A stretch of DNA of 64,000 nt from Leptospira neocaledonica. GTDB taxonomy: Bacteria > Spirochaetota > Leptospiria > Leptospirales > Leptospiraceae. Below the pieces are notes generated by a model that searched no databases, was not told the origin of the DNA, and saw only the letters and a list, made by a program, of their open reading frames with translations. The position numbers and the translations under genes are program-made. The number at the start of each line of letters is the position of its first letter. The first letter of the stretch is position 1. The stretch spans positions 155,075 through 219,074 of the forward strand of contig NZ_NPEA01000006.1 of assembly GCF_002812205.1 (NCBI RefSeq), read 5' to 3'. Shown here piece after piece: positions 43,333 to 52,392 of this stretch.

Positions 43333-44514
43333 TTAATAGTGATTCCTTACCTGATCCATTCTCCAACTGAGATAAATCAACACTCCCATTTCCAAAAACC
43401 CGGACCAAACGAATGTGGGAGGAATTCCGATCCGATCGGAGAAAAATCCGGATAAAATTCCGGAGAATGCAGGCACTAATAGAAAGACCAGACTATAGAG
43501 AGAAAGTATCCTTCCTCTGATATGATTTTCAGTATTTTGTTGGATGCCTGCAGGAATGAGAGTGATGATCACACCTGTCATAAATCCGAACACGAAAAAA
43601 CAAATCACAGTTAGCACCAGACTTTCCGCGAGAAAGGGGATCAAAGAAAATAGCAAACAACTGAAGAGTGCAGATCCGAAAAGAATATGCCCCTTCTTCT
43701 TTAAGCCATGAAGAAGAAATGTAACTCCTCCTCCGATCACAAGTCCGATCCCAAGAGAAGAAAGTAAGGCTCCTCTCATCGACTCACCTAATCCCATGAT
43801 TTCTTTGACATATTTAGGAAGAAGGACCTGGACAGGACCGACTAAAAGAACCACTGCACCCATAAGCAAAAGGAACTGAGATACCAACGGCGAATTTTTT
43901 AGATAGGCGATCAACTCGGAGATCCCAGGCCCTGAAGAAGTTTGGTTTCTTTCTCTCATCTGCACCGGAATTAAAACCAAAAAGAAAACGCTTAGTACAT
44001 AGGCAGAACCTATACTCATAAAAACATATTTAAAGGAGAAGTATTCCTTAAAATATCCGGCAACCAATGGAGCGAGGCCATAACCGAAAAGTACAAGAGT
44101 GTTCAGCCAAACGCTATGTTTTCCTATTTTAGAATGTTCTAATAGATCTCCCAAGATCGCAAATCTTCCTGGCATTACAAAGGAAAGTCCTATCCCGGAA
44201 AGAACGGAAGACACAAGAAGAAGGTACGGTTTTCCGGGAGAGATCCACCCTAAATGTAACGATAAAGCGGCAAATCCAGAACCTAAAGCCATGGAAATCT
44301 GAGCTGCAGCCAGAAGCCATTTTCTAGAATATTTATCCAGTAATCTTCCTGCGGTGAAACTTAAAAATAACAGAGGAAAACATACAAAGAAGAAAACCCA
44401 GCCGGAAAATGTATCCGAATCGGAAATACTTTGGGAAAGAATAATGGCGGTATAATTGAACATATTTCCCGCAAGTAGACCCAGGATAGAAGAGAGATAA
44501 TAGAAAAGAATCAC
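43333..44514 (-). CDS. Major facilitator superfamily transporter
   Basis: The 393-residue product has about 12 transmembrane helices with the MFS loop 2-3 signature as [13 protein letters not shown], a midpoint cytoplasmic loop ([13 protein letters not shown]) and a related loop in the second half ([12 protein letters not shown]). Substrate cannot be told; the overall look is that of small-molecule efflux carriers. The start is a GTG at 44514. It lies 41 bases before dapA on the same strand and may be transcribed with it. Confidence 0.85.
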   Translation of the reverse strand: MILFYYLSSILGLLAGNMFNYTAIILSQSISDSDTFSGWVFFFVCFPLLFLSFTAGRLLDKYSRKWLLAAAQISMALGSGFAALSLHLGWISPGKPYLLLVSSVLSGIGLSFVMPGRFAILGDLLEHSKIGKHSVWLNTLVLFGYGLAPLVAGYFKEYFSFKYVFMSIGSAYVLSVFFLVLIPVQMRERNQTSSGPGISELIAYLKNSPLVSQFLLLMGAVVLLVGPVQVLLPKYVKEIMGLGESMRGALLSSLGIGLVIGGGVTFLLHGLKKKGHILFGSALFSCLLFSLIPFLAESLVLTVICFFVFGFMTGVIITLIPAGIQQNTENHIRGRILSLYSLVFLLVPAFSGILSGFFSDRIGIPPTFVWSGFLEMGVLIYLSWRMDQVRNHY

Positions 44515-44660
44515 GTAAGAAGATTGCGAAAAATCAACTCACCCGGCAAGCGCAATTCATGGGCAAATCACTTAGATATGCGGAGGTAAAAAGATTGTTT
44601 TGTATATTTGTTTGGAATAAAAATCATTCAAATTTTCGATAACCAATTGTTATTCGAGAG

Positions 44661-45140
44661 ATGAAGTTATGCAAAATTGCGATCCCCTTCTTCTCCTTCA
44701 TATTTTTAGCTTGCGGAGAAGAACCGAAGGATAATCCAAATTCATTCCTTTTTCCTTTATTACAAAATATTGACACAACAATCGGAACAAATCTTGCCCA
44801 AGTTAGCTTCGATACATTTTCCGCAGACAACCAATTGATCACCTCTTGCGATGTAGATAATTCTTTCGGACAAGGTATTACTGTGGACCTTCCGGACATA
44901 TTTCCTCCCAACTACGTGGTAAAAATAGAAACCGTCCCCTCCTCCTCTCCTTTTACATTTCCAGTGAATGGGGACTTGGATCTTTATTTGGGCTCTTCTC
45001 ACAAACCGGACGATCCTACAAACTGTACGCTAACTAGAACCTCCAACACAGTCTTCAGATATTCCGCAACACTATCGCCTAACTGCACTGTGTTGGGCCA
45101 CACTCTCAGCCGTCTGGAGATTGACTGTATACCAAACTAA
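44661..45140 (+). CDS. Lipoprotein, unknown
   Basis: The 159-residue product is a predicted lipoprotein: short basic start (MKLCK), hydrophobic stretch and lipobox FLAC with acylation at about residue 18, followed by GEEPKDNPNS. The mature part is beta-rich with paired Cys residues (about 63, 121, 141 and 156) that may form disulfides. No family recognised. Divergent from the MFS gene, so 44515-44660 should hold two promoters. Confidence 0.65.
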   Translation: MKLCKIAIPFFSFIFLACGEEPKDNPNSFLFPLLQNIDTTIGTNLAQVSFDTFSADNQLITSCDVDNSFGQGITVDLPDIFPPNYVVKIETVPSSSPFTFPVNGDLDLYLGSSHKPDDPTNCTLTRTSNTVFRYSATLSPNCTVLGHTLSRLEIDCIPN

Positions 45141-45461
45141 GCCTGCTTGCAAATATTAACCAGAGCCCTTAAGTAGCAGAACCAATAAACGAACAGTGTT
45201 TAAGATCATATAGACTGCCATCCGGTCACTCATTCGAGGGATAAAATAGTATATTATAAAAATTTAATTATATATCAAACATTAAATTTTAACAGTGTTC
45301 AGTGAGAGGACGCTCATTGTAATATTACGAATGTTCAATATAGATAAAAATATTTTATAAGCAAAATATAATTGGAAGTGACTTCGAAATTCCGGCTCTC
45401 ATGCTTTGTCTCGAAGAGAATATAGAAATCTCCTTCAATAGAGAGTGGAGTTAATTTAAAA
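45141..45461. other. AT-rich intergenic region (321 bases), no gene seen
   Basis: Very AT-rich in its middle (tatattataaaaatttaatt). I see no coding frame, RNA gene or strong hairpin. It should hold the terminator of the upstream lipoprotein gene and the promoter and leader of the SGNH hydrolase gene; a GTGGAG ribosome site lies just before 45462. Confidence 0.6.
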
Positions 45462-46736
45462 ATGAACATTCGAAACTTTTGGAAAATCCTAAGCGGGACT
45501 TTCCTAATCGTGGGAGCTTCTACGCTTTCGGCACAAAGCCAGGCACAGATGTTTTCCAGACCCGGAGTAATCGGTGACTCCTTAAGCCATGGTTTTTATG
45601 GCGCAACCGTAGAAGAAAAAACTCAGAACTGGGCTTATCCGGTTTTAGTTTCTAAACAAGCTGGTTCGAACGTTTCGTATAACGTGCTAAAGGGACCTTA
45701 CTTGAATTTTGAAGACGTGCTCAAAGGTGATTGTGGGGTATTCTGCATCGCTGCTTCCATTATTGGAGGGAACGGATCTACTGTTGGACTTCCAACACAT
45801 GCAGGGATCACCGGTGCGGATTACACTACGGTTTTACAAACTTCCGGTCAGTGTGAGAATATTAATGCAACTACTTGGGCCAAAGACTGGTATTGGGAAA
45901 CTTGGTACTGGTACACGTACCGTTGGGTGCAAGTTCCTGATTGTCAATCTCCTGATAAATTCCATCAATTCGGTTTAAGAAGTTCCGGAACCCAAATGCA
46001 AGTAATGCAGGCTGTTAAGCCTAGTTTCTTGTTCGGGACTGCTGCTGCGAACCATGTTCTTTGTACTGCGCTGAGCACTTCTACAGATTGTTTAGACCAA
46101 GCAAGATTTTTGAGAGATATTCGTTCTACCATGTCCAAAATGGCTGCAATCGGATCCATCAAAGGTGGAGTTCTATTCACTGTACCAAATGTGACTTCTA
46201 TAGCGTTTTTGGAAAACTATAACGATCCGCAAGGAAGAGTAAACTATTCCGGTTTAAAAGCATTCTTCCGTTCTTCAGTTTCAGATCCTTCTCAAGTTTT
46301 GGATAAGAACGAAGTGAGCACTATCACAAACTTCTTAACTTCTATAAACAACGAGGTAAAAGCGCAGGCAGTGGCCATGGGATTTGCATTAGCAGATCTT
46401 AAAGTTCTTTTCGACGATCTAAAAGAAAACGGCCGTTTGATCAAAAGTCCTTCTGGTTATAGCCCAGGTTATGCAAAAGCTAACTGGCCTCTTCCTGGTC
46501 AGCCTGGTATTTTCGGCCTAGACGGCGTACATCCTAATATGTACGGTCATGCGGTTTTTGCGAACGAGCTGATTAAAGCAATCAATTCCAAATACGGTTA
46601 TTCTATTCCGCAAGTAAGTGAATATACCGCTTGGTATTACGATTCCTTAAACCGTAACCCGGTTGACTTGAAAAAATTCCTGACAGACACTTTGTTCGGT
46701 CAGTTCATTTCTTGGGTCATCGGAATTTTCGTATAA
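45462..46736 (+). CDS. Secreted SGNH/GDSL-family hydrolase
   Basis: A predicted exported esterase or lipase of 424 residues. After a signal peptide ([15 protein letters not shown]) comes the block I nucleophile motif [10 protein letters not shown] (Ser at about residue 41). The block V motif [15 protein letters not shown] near residue 358 supplies the catalytic Asp and His. Between them is AAANHVL, possibly block III. Around residues 143-160 is a striking aromatic cluster ([13 protein letters not shown]) flanked by Cys residues. The usual GDSL fold is smaller, so there is extra sequence at the middle and the C-terminus. A strong hairpin follows the stop. Confidence 0.85.
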   Translation: MNIRNFWKILSGTFLIVGASTLSAQSQAQMFSRPGVIGDSLSHGFYGATVEEKTQNWAYPVLVSKQAGSNVSYNVLKGPYLNFEDVLKGDCGVFCIAASIIGGNGSTVGLPTHAGITGADYTTVLQTSGQCENINATTWAKDWYWETWYWYTYRWVQVPDCQSPDKFHQFGLRSSGTQMQVMQAVKPSFLFGTAAANHVLCTALSTSTDCLDQARFLRDIRSTMSKMAAIGSIKGGVLFTVPNVTSIAFLENYNDPQGRVNYSGLKAFFRSSVSDPSQVLDKNEVSTITNFLTSINNEVKAQAVAMGFALADLKVLFDDLKENGRLIKSPSGYSPGYAKANWPLPGQPGIFGLDGVHPNMYGHAVFANELIKAINSKYGYSIPQVSEYTAWYYDSLNRNPVDLKKFLTDTLFGQFISWVIGIFV

Positions 46737-46747
46737 GAACCTTTCCT

Positions 46748-46785
46748 AAAACATTCCTCGCTCGGTCCAGAGAGGGGAATGTTTT
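46748..46785 (+). terminator. Rho-independent type terminator after the SGNH hydrolase gene
   Basis: AAAACATTCC (46748-46757) pairs perfectly with GGAATGTTTT (46776-46785), and a few further base pairs extend the stem inward. The right arm ends in TTTT and a T-rich stretch follows a few bases later. It starts 11 bases after the stop codon. Confidence 0.7.
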
Positions 46786-46823
46786 AAATTCAATTTTTCT
46801 AATTTAAATTTCTTTTTATCATA

Positions 46824-47504
46824 ATGCAATTTTTTCGTTCTTATTGGCCCTGGATATCAGGCGCAGTTATCCTTATTATTTGTATTTTATTTATCTTTTG
46901 GCCGGAGAGAAAAACGAATTCTCCCAGTCTAGGAGAAGAAGCCTCCGAGGTAGTTGATCGAAAATACGGCAGCGGCACCTTAGAATTTCCGGATGCCCCT
47001 CATCCTTTCGAAGAAGATCCTGATTTAGAAGGCCCTGCTAAAAAACTTTGGCCCGCGGCTTTCAAAGAAAAAAAATCGGAAGAAGAAAGAGAAAAGATCA
47101 GAGAAGAATGGATCGATTTTGCAGCAAGATACCCGCGCAATATTTACATTCCGAGAGAATTTCGTCCTCAGCTTACTTCTGAAGATGAAAAAAAGGCAAG
47201 AGAACAGCTCGACAAGGTCACTTCGGCCGAGTCAAAGTTCGCCCTAGCAAGAAATGCAGGCAAATTTGCCGATCCAGGGTCAATGCCTACCCGTCCGAAC
47301 GATCCAAATGTAACTCCAGAGGAACAAAAGGCTTACTTTTCCTATAAAATTTCAGAATTAGAGTCCAGGATACAGCTGGTCCAATATGCGATCCAGCAAG
47401 GTAGAATGGATACTTCTCAGATTCCGCAAGCAAATTCTGATATTATATCTTGGCAGAAGGAATTAGAGCAGTTAAAACAAGTTTCCGGATCGGTACCCAG
47501 ATAA
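46824..47504 (+). CDS. Membrane-anchored hypothetical protein, 226 residues
   Basis: One N-terminal transmembrane segment (about residues 10-30, ISGAVILIICILFIFW) leads to a long charged extracytoplasmic part rich in Glu, Lys and Pro. Helices predominate toward the end (AYFSYKISELESRIQLVQYA and IISWQKELEQLKQV), perhaps a coiled coil. No family recognised. The HEAT-repeat lipoprotein gene starts five bases after its stop, so the two are probably made and used together. Confidence 0.6.
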   Translation: MQFFRSYWPWISGAVILIICILFIFWPERKTNSPSLGEEASEVVDRKYGSGTLEFPDAPHPFEEDPDLEGPAKKLWPAAFKEKKSEEEREKIREEWIDFAARYPRNIYIPREFRPQLTSEDEKKAREQLDKVTSAESKFALARNAGKFADPGSMPTRPNDPNVTPEEQKAYFSYKISELESRIQLVQYAIQQGRMDTSQIPQANSDIISWQKELEQLKQVSGSVPR

Positions 47505-47509
47505 TATTT

Positions 47510-49123
47510 ATGAAGTTCAAAGTATATTCTGTTTCTATGATATTTAATTTATTAATCCCGACCATAATTTGCGGCGCTGTCGTATTTAGTTTAACTTTAG
47601 GATGTTTCGGTCCTCCTCGTCCAGATCTTTTGCCCGAAATCCAGGAAGAAGAAATACCTAGTTTAGAACAATTAGTATCCGATCTGAAAAGCCAAAATCC
47701 AAGAATGAGATCCCAAGCGATTTTGGAATTAGCATCAAGAAACGAAAGGAAGTTTATTCCCTTGGCTCGAGAATGGATGAGATCTTCAGAAGATATCACA
47801 AGAGGTCCAGCAATCCTGGCATTAGGAATTTGGAAGGATAAATCTTCTCTTTCTGAAATATTAAACTTTTTAGATCCTAAATCAGGTGTCGATCTAGGAA
47901 CTATTTTGGAATCCATTGCAAGAATGGAAGATCCCCAGGCTGGTAACCGTGTAGCTTCCCTTTTAAACCATGAAGATGCAAGCATCCGATTATTGGCAGT
48001 AGACACCTTGGTCCGTATCAATGCGAGGCAATCGGGAAAAATCATTTTAGCTTCTGCTAAATCTAATAAGGATTCCGACAAAGCCAAAACATTTGCAATG
48101 GCTTTAGGAAAATTAAATATTCCCGAATCAGAAGAGTATCTTGTAGATCTTGCATCCCATTCAGAGCCCGGTCCTACTTTGGCGGCAACGTATCTCGCCT
48201 TAGGAAAGGTTCAAAGTAAAAAATCTGTTCCACTTTTAGTAAAAGCTTTACAGGCGGATTTTGATAAGGGAAGGGAAAACTCTTCTATTGCTCTTATAGA
48301 GATTAAGGATCCAAAAACTTTATCTTTAGTCCTTCCTATTTTAGAAGACCGAGACAGAGAGATCAGATACAGGGCAGCTGATGTTCTGATCGGGGTGACA
48401 GATCCTAGTTTTTCTCCTCGTATTTTAGAAGTTTTGATCAAGGGTAAAGTTTTAGCAAAAGCCCCTGCATCCCATGTTTTAGGTCGTATTAAATTTTACA
48501 AGGCAAGAGAAGAGATAGAAAAGACATTATTAGATCCTAATATTCCAGATAGGGAAATTATCGCTCAATCCTTAGGTTATCTAGGAGATAAAAAAAGTAT
48601 TCCGGTTCTTGCTAAAGTCCTAAAAGAAGATCAAACTGAGGCAAAATATGGAGCCGTCTGGGCGTTGGGTGCAATAGGCTCGGAAGAAGTCCTTCCTTAT
48701 GTCGAAGAAGCTTGTACGTCTAAGGACCAAAAACTTGCAAAGATCGCTTCCGAAAGTTTAGGGATGATCGCTTCTCCCAAATCATTATCTCTTTTAGATA
48801 AGAAAACGGAAGATTTTCCCGATTTAGCTCCAATCACTCTGTCCGCAATCACCTCTATTCAAGGAGAGGAATCCCGTAAAATTTTGGAAAAATATGCAGA
48901 AAGTGAGAATATAAATCTTCACCAAGTTGCCGTTTCTCAATTGGGAGCTAAAAAGGATCCTGCGAGTGTGCCGACCTTAATCAAGTTATTGCAAGAAAAT
49001 ACACCTTCTCGAAATAGAAAGTTGATCATTTCCGCATTAAAATCGATCACTGGTTTAAAATTTACTTCCAAAAACGAATGGGTTAACTGGTATATATTAA
49101 ATTTTTCTAAAAAACATCCGTAA
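47510..49123 (+). CDS. HEAT-repeat lipoprotein
   Basis: From the ATG at 47510 the product has 537 residues: a lipoprotein signal peptide with lipobox SLTLGC (Cys at about residue 31), a Pro-rich spacer, then around a dozen HEAT/PBS-lyase-type repeats. Examples are NPRMRSQAILELASRNERKF, DASIRLLAVDTLVRINAR and AKYGAVWALGAIGSEEVLPY. Such solenoids bind other proteins. The frame is open to 47450, but that part overlaps the upstream gene. Its last 17 bases overlap the 3' end of the convergent phosphatase gene. Confidence 0.82.
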   Translation: MKFKVYSVSMIFNLLIPTIICGAVVFSLTLGCFGPPRPDLLPEIQEEEIPSLEQLVSDLKSQNPRMRSQAILELASRNERKFIPLAREWMRSSEDITRGPAILALGIWKDKSSLSEILNFLDPKSGVDLGTILESIARMEDPQAGNRVASLLNHEDASIRLLAVDTLVRINARQSGKIILASAKSNKDSDKAKTFAMALGKLNIPESEEYLVDLASHSEPGPTLAATYLALGKVQSKKSVPLLVKALQADFDKGRENSSIALIEIKDPKTLSLVLPILEDRDREIRYRAADVLIGVTDPSFSPRILEVLIKGKVLAKAPASHVLGRIKFYKAREEIEKTLLDPNIPDREIIAQSLGYLGDKKSIPVLAKVLKEDQTEAKYGAVWALGAIGSEEVLPYVEEACTSKDQKLAKIASESLGMIASPKSLSLLDKKTEDFPDLAPITLSAITSIQGEESRKILEKYAESENINLHQVAVSQLGAKKDPASVPTLIKLLQENTPSRNRKLIISALKSITGLKFTSKNEWVNWYILNFSKKHP

Positions 49124-51656
49124 GTTTCAAAAGGATTGGATGATTCGGATCTATCGCCAACGCTCTTTCTGCGAATTTTCTGGCTTCATCCGTTTGGCTT
49201 AAGTTTTTATAAATGTCCGCTAAGTTAATCAGGTTATTCAGGTAACTCTGGTCCAATTTGTACGCGAGTTTTCCGAAATATTCCGCCTTCTGAAAATCCT
49301 TATTCAATTTACTGGAATAAGATGCGTAATATTGAGACTCCAATCTGTTCGGGTTTAAATTTGCAGCTCTTTCAAACGCCTTAGAAGCAGAAGAAAAATC
49401 TTTGAGCTTTAGATAGGATTTTCCAAGTAGAATAAAAAATTCTTCCCTATCCGAAAAGATTGTTTTGTATCCATTCAAATATTCGATAAGGGAAGAATAG
49501 GACTTGTTCTTATAGAGTATCTTTGCCTTTTCTAATACTTCAACGAGAGGGGTTTCGTTTTTTAACTGCGGATCTACAAGATACTCTAATCTCAAGAGAG
49601 TAAAATCGTCCGTCAATTCTCCGAATTTAAGGGTATTCTCGTATATGCCCCTTAAATCTCCATTAGATTCTTCTACGGTTCTTAAAAATTTAGTTTCGTC
49701 CTCATTTACGATTCTTCCCCTTTCGTCACTTCCTATCAAAACATCATCCTTACCGTCCGATCCCAATATTAGTACATCATACTTCTTTAATTGGAAAAAC
49801 TTTACGAAAAAATTCTCTTCATTTCCTGGAATACCTATCTTGCGTAAGGTAAGTTCGTTCTCCAAAAACCCTGCGGACCCGTCTCTATATAATATAGGCC
49901 AAGGATGTTCTGCGTTGATATAATACAACGCCCCAGTGCTTTCATTTAACAAACCGATCACTACGGAAATATACATCGATCCATCAAAAGATTCAAAAAT
50001 ACTTTGAAGTTCCAAAAAGGATTCCTTCAGCCAAGATTCAGGAGGTCTTGAATGCCCTCCGTTTCGATTCGTCCTGGTTAGTAAGGACTGGAAAACTGTT
50101 CCCATCACGAGGGCCCCACCCGCGCCTTGGATAGATTTGCCCATTGCATCTCCATTTACAAAGACTGTGTATTTTTCTCCCTGGATAAAAATATGTCCGG
50201 AGATACTAATATCTCCTCCGATCTCGTAATTTTTCTCTTTAAATAAAATGGATTTTTTCTGCTTCGAAAAGAAATCTATCTTCAAAGAAGGACTGGAAGT
50301 ATTGTTCGTAAACAATGGACGAATCAGTAGAGAAGTTAAGAAATAATCTCCGTCCTGTTGGTTTTTTAGTTTATTTACATTCGCCAAGGACTCGTTTAAT
50401 TCTTGGGTCCTCTCCTCTACTTTATTTTCCAAATGTTCATTCAGTTCTTCTACTTGTTCGTTCAAACGTACGAATTTGTTTGCAAGGATGGTAGCAATAC
50501 TGATAATAAAGAAAAAGAATGCATAGCCCACTGTTCGCGGAAAAACGAATAAGTTCCGATTGGACATCGTATCAAAAATTGTAGACAATGCTACAATGGA
50601 GACTCCAATCAAGATAAGTAACGCATCCCTATCTTTAATCCGGATTTTATGGATCAAGTAATAAAAGATCAGCACAATATAAGCAGCCCAACCTAGCTGC
50701 ACTGCCGTACTATTCAGTTTATTGTATAAGATTACGTTATTCGAGATTAGATAAAAGAGTATAAAAAGTCCGTAAATCCCATCTAATGCATTAACAAACT
50801 TTCCTCTCGGGAATTTGAAATAAGATCGGATAAAGTTCGCAAATATCGGAATAAGAGCGGTAAGAATAATATATTCCGTTTTTTTCATATACAAGAACGG
50901 AATTCCCAGATCGTATTTAATTTGGTTTCTGAGAAATTGATAGATTACCAGAAATATAGTAAACAGCCCGAAATATAAATTTTCAGTATCGGTCCTTCTT
51001 CTTACGAATAAAAATAGGAAATATCCCCCTACTGTGAGATAGATCATCAGAAGTGCAATTTTGGTATATTCTGTCCGATAATAATCCCCTTGGACCAGAC
51101 GGGTGTCCCCAATTTCGGTCCTGTCCTGCTCGATTCCGGCTTCAGGATGAAAATATTTTTTCACTTCTAATACTAGTATATTCACTTTCCCGCTCCGAAT
51201 AAGCCCGGGAGGAATGGAATATATTCTGATTTTGTCATATGCCTGGGGTTCGGAAGAATTCATATCCCCAGTCTCTCCGATCAATTTCCCATTCAAATAA
51301 GTTTTATCCTTATCTGTCAGGGTTCCTAAACGAACGGAAATCCCAGCTGCTTTCCAAGTATCCGGAGCAATAAATTTCTTAATTATATAAACCTTATGCG
51401 CTGATTCTTGAGAAACCCTATACACTCCTGGGGCTTTGTATGGATTTGTTTTGATCCCGGGATCTTCTCCACTTAAATAGGAAATAGAAAATTGTCTTGG
51501 ATCCAGAATTTCTTCCGTAATTTCCCAAGTATGACTTTCGGTAGAATTTAAGCTTACAATTGTGTCGAAGGATCCAATCTTTTGAATCTCTTCCGAGAGA
51601 AGAAAGTTTGGGAAAAATAAAATAGATAAGAGTACGATTGCGGAACGGATCTGCAT
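49107..51656 (-). CDS. Membrane sensor SpoIIE/PP2C phosphatase with 7TMR-DISM and TPR domains
   Basis: The 849-residue product has four parts. A signal peptide and an extracytoplasmic 7TMR-DISMED2-like domain (about 25-180) come first. Seven transmembrane helices follow (about 190-395). A coiled coil (about 397-430, EELNEHLENKVEERTQEL) leads to a SpoIIE-type PP2C domain (about 465-665) with metal Asp in FVNGDAMGKSIQGAGGAL and in LILGSDGKDDVL. TPR repeats close the protein (about 690-845, FSSASKAFERAANLNPNRLE). It should dephosphorylate a regulator such as an anti-anti-sigma factor in response to an outside signal. No such partner gene is adjacent. Confidence 0.88.
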   Translation of the reverse strand: MQIRSAIVLLSILFFPNFLLSEEIQKIGSFDTIVSLNSTESHTWEITEEILDPRQFSISYLSGEDPGIKTNPYKAPGVYRVSQESAHKVYIIKKFIAPDTWKAAGISVRLGTLTDKDKTYLNGKLIGETGDMNSSEPQAYDKIRIYSIPPGLIRSGKVNILVLEVKKYFHPEAGIEQDRTEIGDTRLVQGDYYRTEYTKIALLMIYLTVGGYFLFLFVRRRTDTENLYFGLFTIFLVIYQFLRNQIKYDLGIPFLYMKKTEYIILTALIPIFANFIRSYFKFPRGKFVNALDGIYGLFILFYLISNNVILYNKLNSTAVQLGWAAYIVLIFYYLIHKIRIKDRDALLILIGVSIVALSTIFDTMSNRNLFVFPRTVGYAFFFFIISIATILANKFVRLNEQVEELNEHLENKVEERTQELNESLANVNKLKNQQDGDYFLTSLLIRPLFTNNTSSPSLKIDFFSKQKKSILFKEKNYEIGGDISISGHIFIQGEKYTVFVNGDAMGKSIQGAGGALVMGTVFQSLLTRTNRNGGHSRPPESWLKESFLELQSIFESFDGSMYISVVIGLLNESTGALYYINAEHPWPILYRDGSAGFLENELTLRKIGIPGNEENFFVKFFQLKKYDVLILGSDGKDDVLIGSDERGRIVNEDETKFLRTVEESNGDLRGIYENTLKFGELTDDFTLLRLEYLVDPQLKNETPLVEVLEKAKILYKNKSYSSLIEYLNGYKTIFSDREEFFILLGKSYLKLKDFSSASKAFERAANLNPNRLESQYYASYSSKLNKDFQKAEYFGKLAYKLDQSYLNNLINLADIYKNLSQTDEARKFAERALAIDPNHPILLKLTDVF

Positions 51657-51881
51657 CGGGCTTTCCTTGGATTGAAAATTGGATTTCGAATCAACATGCT
51701 CTTTTATCGGGTTAGGCCAAAACCGACCTTAGGTTTATTGTAAAAAGATAAAGAACAATGTTCGGGATTTTCGGATGCGAGCTTTTTGTTTTTCGACTTG
51801 CGAACGTTAGATTAAGAGTCCGATTTTATAAAATTCCCACAAGTACATTTTTGAAAGACAGATTACAACTATGTGTCTTAG

Positions 51882-51903
51882 TTTCGGAATTTATATTCCG
51901 AAA
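51882..51903. other. Perfect 8-bp hairpin
   Basis: TTTCGGAA (51882-51889) and TTCCGAAA (51896-51903) form a perfect stem with loop TTTATA. It is the second hairpin downstream of the DUF1304 gene on the minus strand. Confidence 0.45.
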
Positions 51904-51937
51904 TAATCTATTTAGAGAGATCATGGGTAAAATGGTC

Positions 51938-51963
51938 CGCCCGAAAAACGAATCTTTCGGGCG
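51938..51963 (-). terminator. Candidate terminator of the DUF1304 gene
   Basis: CGCCCGAAA (51938-51946) pairs perfectly with TTTCGGGCG (51955-51963) across an eight-base loop, 16 bases past the DUF1304 stop. On the minus strand TTTT follows about five bases later. The GC-rich stem suits a terminator; the T run is short. Confidence 0.55.
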
Positions 51964-51979
51964 AATCGGTATTAAAATT

Positions 51980-52366
51980 TTATCCGTTACAGGAAATAAA
52001 ATATAGAACAACTGCAATCAATGGAGGAAATCCTTGGATGATCGCAGCTCTAGCCATGGCGGGTTTAGAAACTAATAACACAAGCCCTGCTCCGAAAACG
52101 GAAAGGCAAGAAAATACTAAGATCGCAGGGGCATAACCGGGATGAATCTCGAAAAAGATTGCTCCGTACAATGCTCCGATTGCGAGAAATAGATTATAAA
52201 AACCTTGATTTAAAAAAACCGCCTTCATCGCTTCCGCAGATTTAGTATCTGTCACTCCGAATCTTCTGTGAATGCGAGGACGCATCCATAATACACTTTC
52301 CATAATGAAGATCCAAACATGCAATAAGCCGACTATAGCCGCCAAAATTCTTGCTGCCAATATCAT
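51980..52366 (-). CDS. DUF1304 membrane protein
   Basis: The 128-residue product has four transmembrane helices, with the DUF1304 traits GLLHVWIFIMESVLW, the MKAVFLNQGFYNLFLAIGAL segment in helix 2 and a final helix GFPPLIAVVLYFI. The family is widespread and its function unknown. It lies 26 bases after the acyltransferase gene on the same strand and is followed by two hairpins. Confidence 0.88.
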   Translation of the reverse strand: MILAARILAAIVGLLHVWIFIMESVLWMRPRIHRRFGVTDTKSAEAMKAVFLNQGFYNLFLAIGALYGAIFFEIHPGYAPAILVFSCLSVFGAGLVLLVSKPAMARAAIIQGFPPLIAVVLYFISCNG

Positions 52367-52392
52367 CCCGTTCTCTCCTTCTTCTTTTGTTA

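Larger units (their letters stand above)
51657..51979. other. Intergenic region (323 bases), no gene supported
   Basis: The right part holds two hairpins (described separately) behind the DUF1304 gene; the left part should hold the promoter of the phosphatase gene. A plus-strand frame covers 51758-52006 but has no recognisable protein character and runs over both hairpins and into the DUF1304 gene. Confidence 0.55.

Noticed and set aside
43292..43408. Longer N-terminus for DapA
   Set aside because: The extra residues do not align with DapA and would overlap the MFS gene; the ATG at 43291 gives the normal start.
47450..47509. Upstream extension of the HEAT lipoprotein
   Set aside because: It overlaps the preceding gene and would hide the lipoprotein signal peptide.
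51758..52006. 82-codon plus-strand frame
   Set aside because: It covers both hairpins and runs into the DUF1304 gene, with no family pattern or ribosome site.
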